From positions 1 to 50,616 of the forward strand of contig CAZMGT010000025.1 in NCBI GenBank assembly GCA_964565895.1: a DNA stretch of 50,616 nucleotides. The letters are read 5' to 3'. This DNA comes from CAZMGT01 sp964565895. Lineage in GTDB: Bacteria > Armatimonadota > Zipacnadia > UBA1398 > CAZMGT01. Below the pieces are notes generated by a model that ran no database searches, was not told where the DNA came from, and was given only the letters and a program-made list of their open reading frames with translations. The translations under genes were made by a program, and so were the position numbers. Positions within the stretch are counted from its first letter, which is position 1, and each line of letters opens with the position of its first letter. This document shows positions 8,258-16,032 of the stretch, in pieces.

Positions 8258-9697
8258 ATGATTGCCAGCGACAGGCCGCGTGAAGCTTGCGGAATCTTCG
8301 GCGTGTTCGGCAAGCCAGGAGAGGACGTTTCGCGCACGGCGTTTTTCGGCCTGTTCTCCCTCCAGCACCGCGGGCAGGAGAGCGCGGGGATCGCCACCGC
8401 CGACGGCACGCGCATTAGCGTGCGCAAGGCGATGGGCCTGGTACAGCACGTGTTCTCCGGGCCGGACACGTTTCCCGAGCCCGGGCACATCGCCTGCGGG
8501 CACGTGCGCTACTCGACCACGGGCTCGTCGTTTGTGCGCAACGCCCAGCCCATTGAGGGCGAGTTTCGCGGCCAGCGCTTTTGCCTGGGGCACAACGGCA
8601 ACCTAACCAACGCCGACATTCTCCGCCGCCGGCTAGAGAAGCAAGGCATTAAGTTCGAGACCACCGTAGACAGCGAGGTTATCGCCAAGCTCATCGCCAT
8701 CTCGCACGCAAGCACGTTTGTCGACGCGGTAATCGATGCCCTGCGCCAGCTCGACGGAGCGTATTCGCTGATCATCATGTCCGCGGACACGTTAATCGGC
8801 GTGCGCGACCCGCGCGGATTTCGCCCGCTGTGCGTGGGGCGGTTTAACGACAACGGCTATGTAATCGCCTCGGAGACGTGCGCGCTGTCCACCGTGGGCG
8901 CGGAGTTTGTGGACGAAGTCGAGCCCGGGATGATGGTTGTCGTGCGCGAGTCGGGCATGGAGTGGGTGCGCGCCGAGGAGCCGCTAAACAGGGCGCTGTG
9001 CATTTTCGAGTTCATCTACCTTGCGCGGCCCGATTCCAAGCTCTGCGGGCGGCTTGTGCACCGCGTGCGCCGGCAGCTCGGGCACCTGCTGAGCAAGGAG
9101 CACCCCGCCGAGGCGGACATCGTCATCCCCGTGCCGGACACGGGCAACGCGGCGGCGATCGGCTATGCCGAGGCGTCGCGCATTCGCTTTGGCGAGGGGC
9201 TGATCAAAAATCGCTACATCGCGCGTACGTTTATTCAGCCCGACCAGCGCATGCGCGACATGGGCGTGAAAATGAAGCTTTCCCCCATGCCCGAGGAGAT
9301 CGACGGCAAGCGCGTGGTTGTTGTCGACGACTCCATCGTCCGCGGGACGACGACGCGGCAGATCGTCCAGCTCATTCGCGACGCCGGGGCAGTGGAAGTA
9401 CATCTGCGGATCACCTGTCCCCCGTGGCGCTATCCCTGCTACTTCGGCATCGACACCTCCGATCCGCGGGAGTTCATCGCCGGGCGGATGACCGTGCGCC
9501 AGATCGGCGAGCACTTGGGGGCGGACAGCTTGGGGTATTTGAGCATGTCCAACGTCATTCGGGCCACGGGGCTGCCGCGGGACACGTTTTGCACGGCATG
9601 CTTTACGGGGCGCTACCCCTGCCCCGTAGAGGTGTCGGAGGTGGGCAAGAAGCACCTCTTCGAGGAGGTCGAGGATGTCGAGGAAGTCACGCTCTGA
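8258..9697 (+). CDS. purF: Amidophosphoribosyltransferase (4Fe-4S, Bacillus-type)
   Basis: PurF commits PRPP and glutamine to purine synthesis. The 479-residue protein begins MIASDRPREACGIFGVFG. Cys11 would become the N-terminal nucleophile after removal of a ten-residue propeptide, as in the Bacillus subtilis enzyme. The glutaminase domain continues through LQHRGQESAG, ARYST-like VRYSTTG and GHNGNLTN. The phosphoribosyltransferase domain has the PRPP loop VVVVDDSIVRGTTTRQ. Cysteines in ITCPPWRYPCYFGID and FCTACFTGRYPCP are placed like the 4Fe-4S ligands of the Bacillus type, suggesting an oxygen-labile enzyme. The purM start lies inside its last codons, 23 bases overlapping, indicating translational coupling. 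Confidence 0.97.
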   Translation: MIASDRPREACGIFGVFGKPGEDVSRTAFFGLFSLQHRGQESAGIATADGTRISVRKAMGLVQHVFSGPDTFPEPGHIACGHVRYSTTGSSFVRNAQPIEGEFRGQRFCLGHNGNLTNADILRRRLEKQGIKFETTVDSEVIAKLIAISHASTFVDAVIDALRQLDGAYSLIIMSADTLIGVRDPRGFRPLCVGRFNDNGYVIASETCALSTVGAEFVDEVEPGMMVVVRESGMEWVRAEEPLNRALCIFEFIYLARPDSKLCGRLVHRVRRQLGHLLSKEHPAEADIVIPVPDTGNAAAIGYAEASRIRFGEGLIKNRYIARTFIQPDQRMRDMGVKMKLSPMPEEIDGKRVVVVDDSIVRGTTTRQIVQLIRDAGAVEVHLRITCPPWRYPCYFGIDTSDPREFIAGRMTVRQIGEHLGADSLGYLSMSNVIRATGLPRDTFCTACFTGRYPCPVEVSEVGKKHLFEEVEDVEEVTL

Positions 9698-10739
9698 GCC
9701 GCTGACCTACAAGGCCGCGGGCGTGGACATTGACGCCATGGAGGAGGCGATCCGTCGGTTTAAGGCCAACGTCGAGTCCACCCACGGGCCGGAGGTAATC
9801 GGGGGCATCGGGCACTTCGGGGGGCTGTTCCGGCCGGAGCTGCGCCACCTCGAAGAGCCGGTGCTTGTCGCGGGGACGGACAGCGTGGGGACGAAGCTCA
9901 AAATTGCCTTCGCCACAGGGCGTCACGACACCGTGGGCATCGACCTCGTGGCCATGTCCGTAAACGACATTATCTGCCTCGGCGCGCGGCCCCTGTTCTT
10001 TCTCGACTATATCGGCACGCACAAGGTCGTCCCCGAGGTTATCGAGCAGATCGTCTCGGGGATCGTCGAGGGCTGCCGCCAGGCGGGCTGCGCGCTGATC
10101 GGCGGGGAGATCGCCGAGCTGCGCGACCTGTACAACGAAGGCGAGTATGACCTCGTGGGCTTTGCCGTAGGTCTGGCCGACCGCCGGGCGCTTATTGACG
10201 GCTCGGCGGTGCGCGAGGGCGACCAGCTAATCGGCCTGCAGTCCTCGGGGATTCACTCCAACGGGTTTACCCTGGCGCGCAAGGTGCTCTTCGAGCAGGG
10301 GGAGCTTAAACTCGATGATACATTCCCCGGGACAAACCGCACCGTGGCCGAGGAGCTGCTCGAGCCCACGCGCATTTACGTCCCCCACATCCGCGCCCTG
10401 CTCAACGCCGAGGTAGACGTGCGGGCCATCGCCAACATCACCGGCGGCGGGCTTTACGACAACCTGGCGCGGGTGATCCCCGACGGCTTGGGGGCCGACG
10501 TGTATACCGACTCCTGGGCGCCCCTGGCCGTGTTCGAGGTTATTCAGCAGCGGGGGAACATTGCCTTCGAGGAGATGCACCGCACGTTTAACATGGGCGT
10601 TGGGATGGTCGTCATCGTCGCGCGGGGGCAGCAGGAGTGGGCGGTGGACATCATCCGCCGCTCCGGGTGCATGGCCTGGGTAATCGGCGAGGTCGTCGGC
10701 GGCTGCTCCCCGGAGAACAAGGTCATGCTGCGCGAGTAG
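9675..10739 (+). CDS. purM: Phosphoribosylformylglycinamidine cyclo-ligase (AIR synthetase)
   Basis: PurM closes the imidazole ring of FGAM with ATP to give AIR. The 354-residue product has the family motifs SSFIEETHGP-like NVESTHGPEVIGGIGHFGG, ATGRHDTVGIDLVAMSVNDI, then GEIAELRDLYNEGEYDLVGF, SSGIHSNGFTLAR and ITGGGLYDNLAR. The ATG at 9675 overlaps the end of purF and has AGGAGG six bases upstream. The first fifteen residues are poorly conserved but there is no better later start. After its stop a 99-base gap leads to purN. No FGAM synthetase (purLQS) gene is present in the window, so the substrate is made by enzymes encoded elsewhere. Confidence 0.96.
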   Translation: MSRKSRSEPLTYKAAGVDIDAMEEAIRRFKANVESTHGPEVIGGIGHFGGLFRPELRHLEEPVLVAGTDSVGTKLKIAFATGRHDTVGIDLVAMSVNDIICLGARPLFFLDYIGTHKVVPEVIEQIVSGIVEGCRQAGCALIGGEIAELRDLYNEGEYDLVGFAVGLADRRALIDGSAVREGDQLIGLQSSGIHSNGFTLARKVLFEQGELKLDDTFPGTNRTVAEELLEPTRIYVPHIRALLNAEVDVRAIANITGGGLYDNLARVIPDGLGADVYTDSWAPLAVFEVIQQRGNIAFEEMHRTFNMGVGMVVIVARGQQEWAVDIIRRSGCMAWVIGEVVGGCSPENKVMLRE

Positions 10740-10838
10740 CGGGCGCGCGAGCGACCATCGGGCGAGGGGGCAAGGTCTCGCGCCTTCGCAGGGAGAAGAG
10801 CAGGGGCGAAAACAACCTGCGGAGGGCGTGAGTGGGCG

Positions 10839-11483
10839 ATGCCGCGCAAGCCGATTAACCTCGCCGTGCTTCTCTCCGGCTCCGGGCGCACGCTGAAAAA
10901 CATCCTCGAGCACATCGAGCAGGGCAAGCTCGACGCCCGCGTGGTTACCGTAGTGAGCAGCAAGCCCAACGTGCGCGGGCTGGAGATCGCCCGCGAGGCG
11001 GGGATCGACGCCGTGTGCATTCCCCGCAAGGAGCACCCCGACGAGGAGGAGTATAGCCGGCTGATTAACGAGCATTTGGCGAAGTACGACATCGACCTCA
11101 TCGTGCTCGCCGGCTTCCTCAGCCGCTATATTTACGACCCGAAGTATGAGGGGCGGATAATGAACATTCACCCGGCGCTCGTGCCGAGCTTCTCCGGCCC
11201 CGGGTGGTATGGGGAAAAGGTCCATCGCGGGGTGCTCGAGTACGGGGTGAAGGTTACCGGGTGCACGGTGCACTTTGTCAACTACGAGTACGACCGGGGG
11301 CCGGTAATTTTGCAAAAGGTCGTTCCCGTGCTCGACGACGATACGCCGGAGACGCTCGCCGCGCGCGTGTTCGAGAAGGAGTGCGAGGCCTATCCCGAGG
11401 CGATACAACTGTTCGCCGAAGGGCGGTTGAAGATCGAAGGGCGCTGGGTGCGCATTCTCCCGCCCGAGGAGGAGCAACAGTAG
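10839..11483 (+). CDS. purN: Phosphoribosylglycinamide formyltransferase, folate-dependent
   Basis: PurN transfers the formyl group of 10-formyl-THF to GAR. The 214-residue protein has the phosphate-binding VLLSGSGRTLKN motif at the start. It also has IMNIHPALVPSFSGPGWYG, with the catalytic Asn and His, and GCTVHFVNYEYDRGPVI with the downstream Asp. The usual HGxD segment appears as WYGEKVHRGVLEYG, a variant with Tyr-Gly-Glu-Lys in place of the more common YGxxxH spacing but within family range. The cyclohydrolase gene begins 14 bases after its stop. A folate-processing gene lies nearby at 12583, which fits shared one-carbon use. Confidence 0.94.
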   Translation: MPRKPINLAVLLSGSGRTLKNILEHIEQGKLDARVVTVVSSKPNVRGLEIAREAGIDAVCIPRKEHPDEEEYSRLINEHLAKYDIDLIVLAGFLSRYIYDPKYEGRIMNIHPALVPSFSGPGWYGEKVHRGVLEYGVKVTGCTVHFVNYEYDRGPVILQKVVPVLDDDTPETLAARVFEKECEAYPEAIQLFAEGRLKIEGRWVRILPPEEEQQ

Positions 11484-11497
11484 AACGGAGGGCCGCT

Positions 11498-12091
11498 GTG
11501 GAGCAAGGGAAAAGGTTGGCGCTGCTCAGCACATCGGACAAGAGGGGCCTCGTTTCGTTTGCCCAGGGGATCTCCGCGCTGGGCTTTGAGATCGTGTCCA
11601 CGGGAGGGACCGCGCGGGCCCTGCGCGAGGCCGGGGTTTGCGTGTGCGACGTCTCCCAAATAACCGGCTTTCCCGAGATGATGGACGGCCGGGTAAAAAC
11701 CCTGCACCCCAAAATCCACGGGGGCATCCTCGCCCTGCGCGACAACCCCGAGCACATGCGGCAAATGCGCGAGGCGGGCATTCGACCCATCGACCTCGTC
11801 GCGGTAAATCTTTACCCGTTCGCGCAAACGGTGGCCCGCGAAGGGGTTACCGAGGAGGAGGCCGTGGAGCAGATCGACATCGGCGGGCCGTGCCTCGTGC
11901 GTGCCGCGGCGAAGAACTTTCGCTTCGTCACGGTAATCGTTGACCCCGCGGACTACGACGCCGTGCTCGAGGAGATGCGCGCCCGCGGCGGGGAGACGAC
12001 GCTGGCCACGCGGCGGCGGCTCGCGGCAAAGGCCTTTGCGCACACCGCGGAGTACGACGCAACGATCCACTCCTACCTCGCGGGCGACTAG
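11498..12091 (+). CDS. purH: Stand-alone IMP cyclohydrolase domain (N-terminal half of PurH)
   Basis: A GTG at 11498 behind GGAGG (6-base spacing) starts a 197-residue protein that matches only the MGS-fold IMP cyclohydrolase domain of PurH. Motifs are LALLSTSDKRGL, FEIVSTGGTARALREAG, GFPEMMDGRVKTLHPKIHGG and VNLYPFAQTV. IDIGGPCLVRAAAKN and AAKAFAHTAEYDATIHSYL follow. Standard PurH is over 500 residues, with an AICAR transformylase domain after the point where this protein stops. Only 103 bases separate the stop from the next gene, so no frameshifted remainder is present. It should catalyse the final ring closure, FAICAR to IMP; the preceding formylation must be done by another protein (a separate transformylase or a PurP-type ligase). 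Confidence 0.88.
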   Translation: MEQGKRLALLSTSDKRGLVSFAQGISALGFEIVSTGGTARALREAGVCVCDVSQITGFPEMMDGRVKTLHPKIHGGILALRDNPEHMRQMREAGIRPIDLVAVNLYPFAQTVAREGVTEEEAVEQIDIGGPCLVRAAAKNFRFVTVIVDPADYDAVLEEMRARGGETTLATRRRLAAKAFAHTAEYDATIHSYLAGD

Positions 12092-12194
12092 GCCGGCGGC
12101 GCAGGGATACCGCCCCACGGGGCGAATATCTCGGTGTCCGGGGCGTGCGGCGCATGCCCCGGGCAATGTTGCCGCAACGGGAGGGGGCTGAGCC

Positions 12195-12572
12195 GTGGGT
12201 AACGACAAGCCGCAGGAAAAACCGCGCGCGCAGACGCGCGCTTGGTTGCTCGTCATTTTCGTCTTCGTGGGCGCCCTTGCTGTGGAGTATCAGCTAATGG
12301 ACACCCGCTATGCTGACCTGCGCGCGGAATACGAGTCCATGCGCACCATGGACGCGTTTAAAGACGCGACGTTTAAGAAGCAACTGGCCATCGTTCAGGA
12401 GCAGCGCCAGCGCATCGCCGAGCTGGAGGAGGAGGTTAAGCGGCTGCGCGAGGTGCTCAGCGATATCAAGGGGATAGTGATCGAGACCGCCCCGCCCGAG
12501 GAAGAAGCGACACCGACGCCCACGCCTGCGAAGGAGAAGCCCAGCGCCGCGGAAGAGGAAGAAGAGGAATAG
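12195..12572 (+). CDS. Membrane-anchored coiled-coil protein of unknown function
   Basis: A GTG start behind GGGAGGGGGC gives 125 residues. A short basic N-terminus is followed by one transmembrane helix (about residues 17-33, LLVIFVFVGALAVEYQL). Next comes a heptad-rich coiled coil (about 38-93, including QRQRIAELEEEVKRLREVL), and then a low-complexity tail rich in Pro, Thr and Glu. The layout resembles small bitopic division proteins such as FtsB/FtsL, but no family motif confirms that. It sits between the IMP cyclohydrolase and cyclo-ligase genes, with only 10 bases before the latter, so it is probably in the same transcript. Function unknown. Confidence 0.6.
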   Translation: MGNDKPQEKPRAQTRAWLLVIFVFVGALAVEYQLMDTRYADLRAEYESMRTMDAFKDATFKKQLAIVQEQRQRIAELEEEVKRLREVLSDIKGIVIETAPPEEEATPTPTPAKEKPSAAEEEEEE

Positions 12573-12582
12573 CCCGGGCGTA

Positions 12583-13152
12583 ATGTCCCCCGCCGAGGAA
12601 AAGGCCGAGGTCCGCCGCTGGGCAAAGGCGCGGCTGCTGGCCATGCCCGCGCGCGAGGTGCTCAGGCGGAGCAGGCGCATTTTGCGCCGGCTATATCAGC
12701 TTGAGCATTTTCGCCAAGCCCGCGGGGTGCTTGTTTGCGTTTCGTTTCGCAACGAGCCAAACACGTGGCCTCTGCTGCTTTCCCCGGGCGCGAAAAACCT
12801 CTTTGTCCCGCGCGTGGTTGCCGCGGAGCGGCGGCTGGCCGTCCATCCCTTTCCCACGGCGCTTTCGCGCAGCGCGTTTGGCATCCTCGAGCCCCGCCCC
12901 GGCACGCCGGAGCTCTCCCCGGAGGAGATCGACCGCGAGGTTGACCTGGCGGTGGTCGTCGGCGCGGCGTTTTCTCGGAGCACGCGGCACCGCGTGGGCT
13001 GGGGCAAGGCCTATTTCGACCGCTTCCTCGCCGCGCACAGCGGGATAGCCGCCGTGGGGCTGGCCTATGACTGGCAAGTTCGGCCCGCGCTGCCCCACGA
13101 GGCGCACGATGTCGCCCTCGACGTCGTGGTGTGCGAGTCCCAGGTGCTCTAG
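12583..13152 (+). CDS. 5-formyltetrahydrofolate cyclo-ligase family protein
   Basis: This 189-residue protein resembles MTHFS, which uses ATP to turn 5-formyl-THF into 5,10-methenyl-THF and so returns folate to the one-carbon pool. Recognisable pieces are VCVSFRNEPNTWPLL (substrate/ATP region), FGILEPRPGTPE, DLAVVVGAAFS, and the C-terminal AVGLAYDWQV and LPHEAHDVALDVVVCE. The usual glycine-rich GYGGGYYDRFL loop reads VGWGKAYFDRFL, with Lys and Ala replacing two glycines. The fold assignment is good; activity is less certain because of that change. Its position beside folate-dependent purine genes supports a role in formyl-folate supply. Confidence 0.8.
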   Translation: MSPAEEKAEVRRWAKARLLAMPAREVLRRSRRILRRLYQLEHFRQARGVLVCVSFRNEPNTWPLLLSPGAKNLFVPRVVAAERRLAVHPFPTALSRSAFGILEPRPGTPELSPEEIDREVDLAVVVGAAFSRSTRHRVGWGKAYFDRFLAAHSGIAAVGLAYDWQVRPALPHEAHDVALDVVVCESQVL

Positions 13153-13239
13153 GGGTGGGGCGGACAAAATCGCCGGCGAAAATGAAGGAGCGGGGCAGAG
13201 ATCGTACGTAGGTGTATGCGCGAGGAGCAGTGACCGGCG

Positions 13240-14043
13240 ATGGCCCTGCCCAAGGTAAACCACATCTATACCGGCGACTGCTTGGAGATTATGGCGCAGT
13301 GGGACGACAACTGCTTCGACCACTGCATTACCGACCCGCCCTATAACATGTCCAAGCCCAAGGGGCTGCGTTGGGCGTTTAGCTCGCACGTGACGATGCA
13401 GGAAAAATGGGACCGCTTCGCCCAGAGCGAATACATCGAGTTCTGCCGGCAGTGGATTAGCGAGGTGTGCCGGCTGGTTAAGCCCAACGGCAACATTTTT
13501 CTCTTCGGCTCATACCACAACATCTACATTCTGGGCTACATTGTGCAGAGCTTGGACTTGCGCATTATTAACTCCATCGTCTGGTTTAAGCCCAACGCCC
13601 AGCCAAACATTACCTGCCGCATGTTTACCGAGTCCACCGAGCACATCATTTGGGCGTGCAACAACACCAAGCGCAAGGCGAAAAACTGGACGTTTCACTA
13701 CGACGTAAGCCGCGCGCTAAACGGCGGCAAGCAAATGCGCAACATGTGGGAGATCCCCCTTACCCCGCCGAGCGAGAAGGTCCACGGCAAGCACCCTACG
13801 CAAAAGGCAGAGGCCGTGCTCGAGCGCATCATTCGCATTTGCACCAACCCCGGCGACCTGATACTCGACTGCTTCGGCGGCGCGGGGACGACCGGCGTGG
13901 TTGCCAAGCGCTTCGGCCGGCGCTGGGTGATGATCGAGAAGAGCCCGAAGTACGTGGCCATCTCGCGCAAGCGCCTGGCCGATGTCCAAGTCGTGGAGGA
14001 GGTGCCCGAGCCCCACTCGCCCCAGGAGGCGGCCCAGGCGTGA
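13240..14043 (+). CDS. Beta-class DNA (N6-adenine or N4-cytosine) methyltransferase
   Basis: The 267-residue protein starts NHIYTGDCLEIM, the usual beginning of the N4/N6 DNA methylase family (PF01555). The catalytic motif IV is DPPYN at residues 32-36. The AdoMet motif I, DCFGGAGTTG (Phe212-Gly216 core), comes after it, which is the beta-class order shared with HinfI/CcrM enzymes. HPTQKAEAVLERII and a long central region including a target-recognition candidate (residues about 45-75) separate them. DPPY favours N6-adenine but does not exclude N4-cytosine. The last four bases (GTGA) overlap the start of the next gene. That coupling and the partner's features suggest a restriction-modification unit. 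Confidence 0.9.
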   Translation: MALPKVNHIYTGDCLEIMAQWDDNCFDHCITDPPYNMSKPKGLRWAFSSHVTMQEKWDRFAQSEYIEFCRQWISEVCRLVKPNGNIFLFGSYHNIYILGYIVQSLDLRIINSIVWFKPNAQPNITCRMFTESTEHIIWACNNTKRKAKNWTFHYDVSRALNGGKQMRNMWEIPLTPPSEKVHGKHPTQKAEAVLERIIRICTNPGDLILDCFGGAGTTGVVAKRFGRRWVMIEKSPKYVAISRKRLADVQVVEEVPEPHSPQEAAQA

Positions 14044-15140
14044 GCGCGCTTAGCTCGATCGACGTTCCCCAGGCGAACAACGTGGGCCTGGTGGAGATCC
14101 TCCTCGCCGGCCTGCAGGCGGGGGTTTGCGACCGCCACGAGCTGGCGCACATGCTCCAGGTGGACGAGCGCCAAGTGGACTACTATAGCCACGCCGCGCG
14201 CATCTTAGGCTTCGCCCGCCGCGCCGACGGCCGCTGGACGCTCTCCGAGCAGGGCCTGCGCTTTTTGCAGTTGCGCGAGCCCGAGCAGCGGCGGAACATG
14301 CTCCGTGAGGCGTTCGAGCGGTCGCCCGTGGCCCGCGCGCTGAGCGCGTTTGGCGACCTGCGCGAGATGACCCGCGAGGACATTGCCCGCGCGCTCGCGC
14401 AAAGCGCGGAGCTCTCGCCGGCCACGGCACGCCGGCGTGCGGATACGGTCGTCCGCTGGTGCCAGGCGTTGGGAATTCACCCGCGCCCGCCCGCGCGAAC
14501 GGCACACGGCTACGCGGCCCAGCCCGCGCTGGAGTTCGACGGCGCCGCGGCACCGGCGGGCGCGGCGGAGGAGCCCCGGGCGCCTGGGCCCACGGTGGAG
14601 CCCACCGCGTCGCTGGACGAGCTGAGCCACCTTGCCGTGCACGCTCAGCTCGTGGAGATGGGCAAGCTGCTCGGCTGCGACGTGGCTGTGGCGCGCAACG
14701 ACCGACACAAGATTATCAACGGCAGGCGCCTGGGCGAGGGGACGGTGGACCGCTTGCCCGCGCTCGCCCTCGGGCCGGAGGCGATGCGCATTATCGAGAT
14801 GATCGACTGCCTGTGGCTGCGTCGCGCGAACATCGTGGCCGCGTTTGAGATCGAGCACACAACGAGCATTTACTCCGGGCTGTTGCGCATGTCGGACCTG
14901 CTCATTTTGGTGCCCAACCTGCGCGTGGATCTGTTCATCGTCGCCCCGGACGAGCGGCGCGAGCTGGTGCGGCGCGAGGTGCGCCGGCCGACGTTCGACG
15001 CCCTTCAGCCGCCGCTGGCCGAGGTCTGCCGGTTTATCCCATATTCCAGCCTACAGCGGCACCTAACCACCGTGCGCCAGCTCGCCCCGCACATCGGGCC
15101 GGACAGCCTAAAGGCGTTTGCCGAGCCCAGCGCCGGGTGA
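14040..15140 (+). CDS. Winged-helix protein with nuclease-like C-terminus; putative restriction endonuclease
   Basis: The GTG start overlaps the methyltransferase stop (GTGA), giving 366 residues. Residues of about 10-75 form a winged-helix-like unit (GVCDRHELAHMLQVDERQV, then GRWTLSEQGLRFL). A second helical segment follows (about 80-140), then a Pro/Ala-rich linker. The C-terminal third has NDRHKIINGRRLGEG (Asp221, Lys224) and AAFEIEHTTSIYSGLLR, with Glu270, Glu272 and His273, then DLFIVAPDERRELVRREV. That acidic beta-strand arrangement resembles PD-(D/E)XK-type nucleases, but the usual ExK lysine is replaced by His. I recall this EIEHTTSIYSGLLR block from proteins linked to DNA modification but cannot verify it. 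Restriction activity is inferred from coupling to the methyltransferase. Confidence 0.6.
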   Translation: MSALSSIDVPQANNVGLVEILLAGLQAGVCDRHELAHMLQVDERQVDYYSHAARILGFARRADGRWTLSEQGLRFLQLREPEQRRNMLREAFERSPVARALSAFGDLREMTREDIARALAQSAELSPATARRRADTVVRWCQALGIHPRPPARTAHGYAAQPALEFDGAAAPAGAAEEPRAPGPTVEPTASLDELSHLAVHAQLVEMGKLLGCDVAVARNDRHKIINGRRLGEGTVDRLPALALGPEAMRIIEMIDCLWLRRANIVAAFEIEHTTSIYSGLLRMSDLLILVPNLRVDLFIVAPDERRELVRREVRRPTFDALQPPLAEVCRFIPYSSLQRHLTTVRQLAPHIGPDSLKAFAEPSAG

Positions 15141-15262
15141 AATTGCCTTGCCCGCGCCAAGCAAGGAGGAGTTCTTAAAACCCGCCTGAAAGTGCAACCG
15201 GGGCGCGCGAGGACAAAGTTAATGCCTGTCTCGGGCAGGCTGAGAATATAAGCGGTGTGTCC

Positions 15263-16006
15263 ATGGTAATCCTCTATGAGCGCAGCGCGCGATCGATCCT
15301 CCACGCGGCACTGCTTTGCGCTCTGGACCCCGCCGCCGAGCCCATGCTGCGCGAGGAGTTTCAGCGGGGCTTGCGCATCGACGAGGCGAGCCACGAATCG
15401 ATCTATCGCTTCTCGCGCACCTGCCGCGAGGTGATTGCCGCTTATCCCGCGGCGAGCTGGCTGCGCTTTCGCGGCCCGCTGGCGTGGGTCGAGCGCGCCC
15501 TGTTTTTCGGCGCGCGCAGCCGCGCGGAGGGCGCCGCGGAGACGATCTTCGCCGCCATTCACCACGCTCTGCACCACGGAATCGATCCCCTCATCGCCGG
15601 CACCTCGCCGCCCGCGCGGGCGTTGCACGAGCTCGTGCGTGGAGTAATTGCTGAGATTCGCGCCGCGGCAGACGGCGTGCGCCTCGTGCGCTTTACGGAC
15701 GGGCGCACGCGCTGCCTCGTGGGCCGCTATCGGTTTCGCCACGACGTAGCAGACCTGGCCGCGCACCAACTGGCCCAGCGCTACCCGGGGCAGCGGATAA
15801 TCCTTCTCGACCGCCAGCGGGCGGTCGTCGCCCAGGGGCGGAGGAGCTGGGTCGAGCCTGCGGAAGTCTACCTCCCCATCCTCGACCACCCGGAGCGCGC
15901 CCCGCGCGTTGCGCAGAGGCGCGGCGCGCCCGCGGCCGCCCCCGACGCGTTGCCCAAAATCCCCAGGCGCTACTTTAAGTGGCTCGAGGACATCGGCGAG
16001 GTATAG
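15263..16006 (+). CDS. DUF4130-like putative DNA-repair protein
   Basis: This 247-residue protein has the overall pattern of the DUF4130/TIGR03915 family. It has an N-terminal helical region with SWLRFRGPLAWVERALF. A central ELVRGVIAEIRAAADGVRLV follows, where the family has V..E.HR..GFVRF. The C-terminal GRYRFRHDVADLAAHQLAQR and a PGQRIILLDRQR strand correspond to the family's P.H..L..HFA.RFP..WII.D..R. Family members usually sit beside a radical-SAM partner, which is absent here, or are fused to uracil-DNA glycosylases. An alternative GTG at 15257 would add two residues. No clear ribosome site is visible. It follows the R-M pair by 122 bases and converges on the next gene. Confidence 0.5.
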   Translation: MVILYERSARSILHAALLCALDPAAEPMLREEFQRGLRIDEASHESIYRFSRTCREVIAAYPAASWLRFRGPLAWVERALFFGARSRAEGAAETIFAAIHHALHHGIDPLIAGTSPPARALHELVRGVIAEIRAAADGVRLVRFTDGRTRCLVGRYRFRHDVADLAAHQLAQRYPGQRIILLDRQRAVVAQGRRSWVEPAEVYLPILDHPERAPRVAQRRGAPAAAPDALPKIPRRYFKWLEDIGEV

Positions 16007-16032
16007 CCGCGCCGCGGCGGGGCGAGCGGCGC

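Noticed and set aside
10227..11477. A 416-codon open frame on the minus strand opposite purM-purN
   Set aside because: Antisense to two certain purine genes, with Leu/His/Ala/Arg-rich composition typical of shadow frames in GC-rich DNA and no family motif.
12092..12194. A frameshifted or truncated AICAR transformylase after the cyclohydrolase
   Set aside because: Only 103 bases before the next gene and no transformylase-like sequence in any frame there.
15224..15240. Hairpin GCCTG/CAGGC before the DUF4130-like gene as a terminator
   Set aside because: Five-base stem with no T-run; too weak to call.
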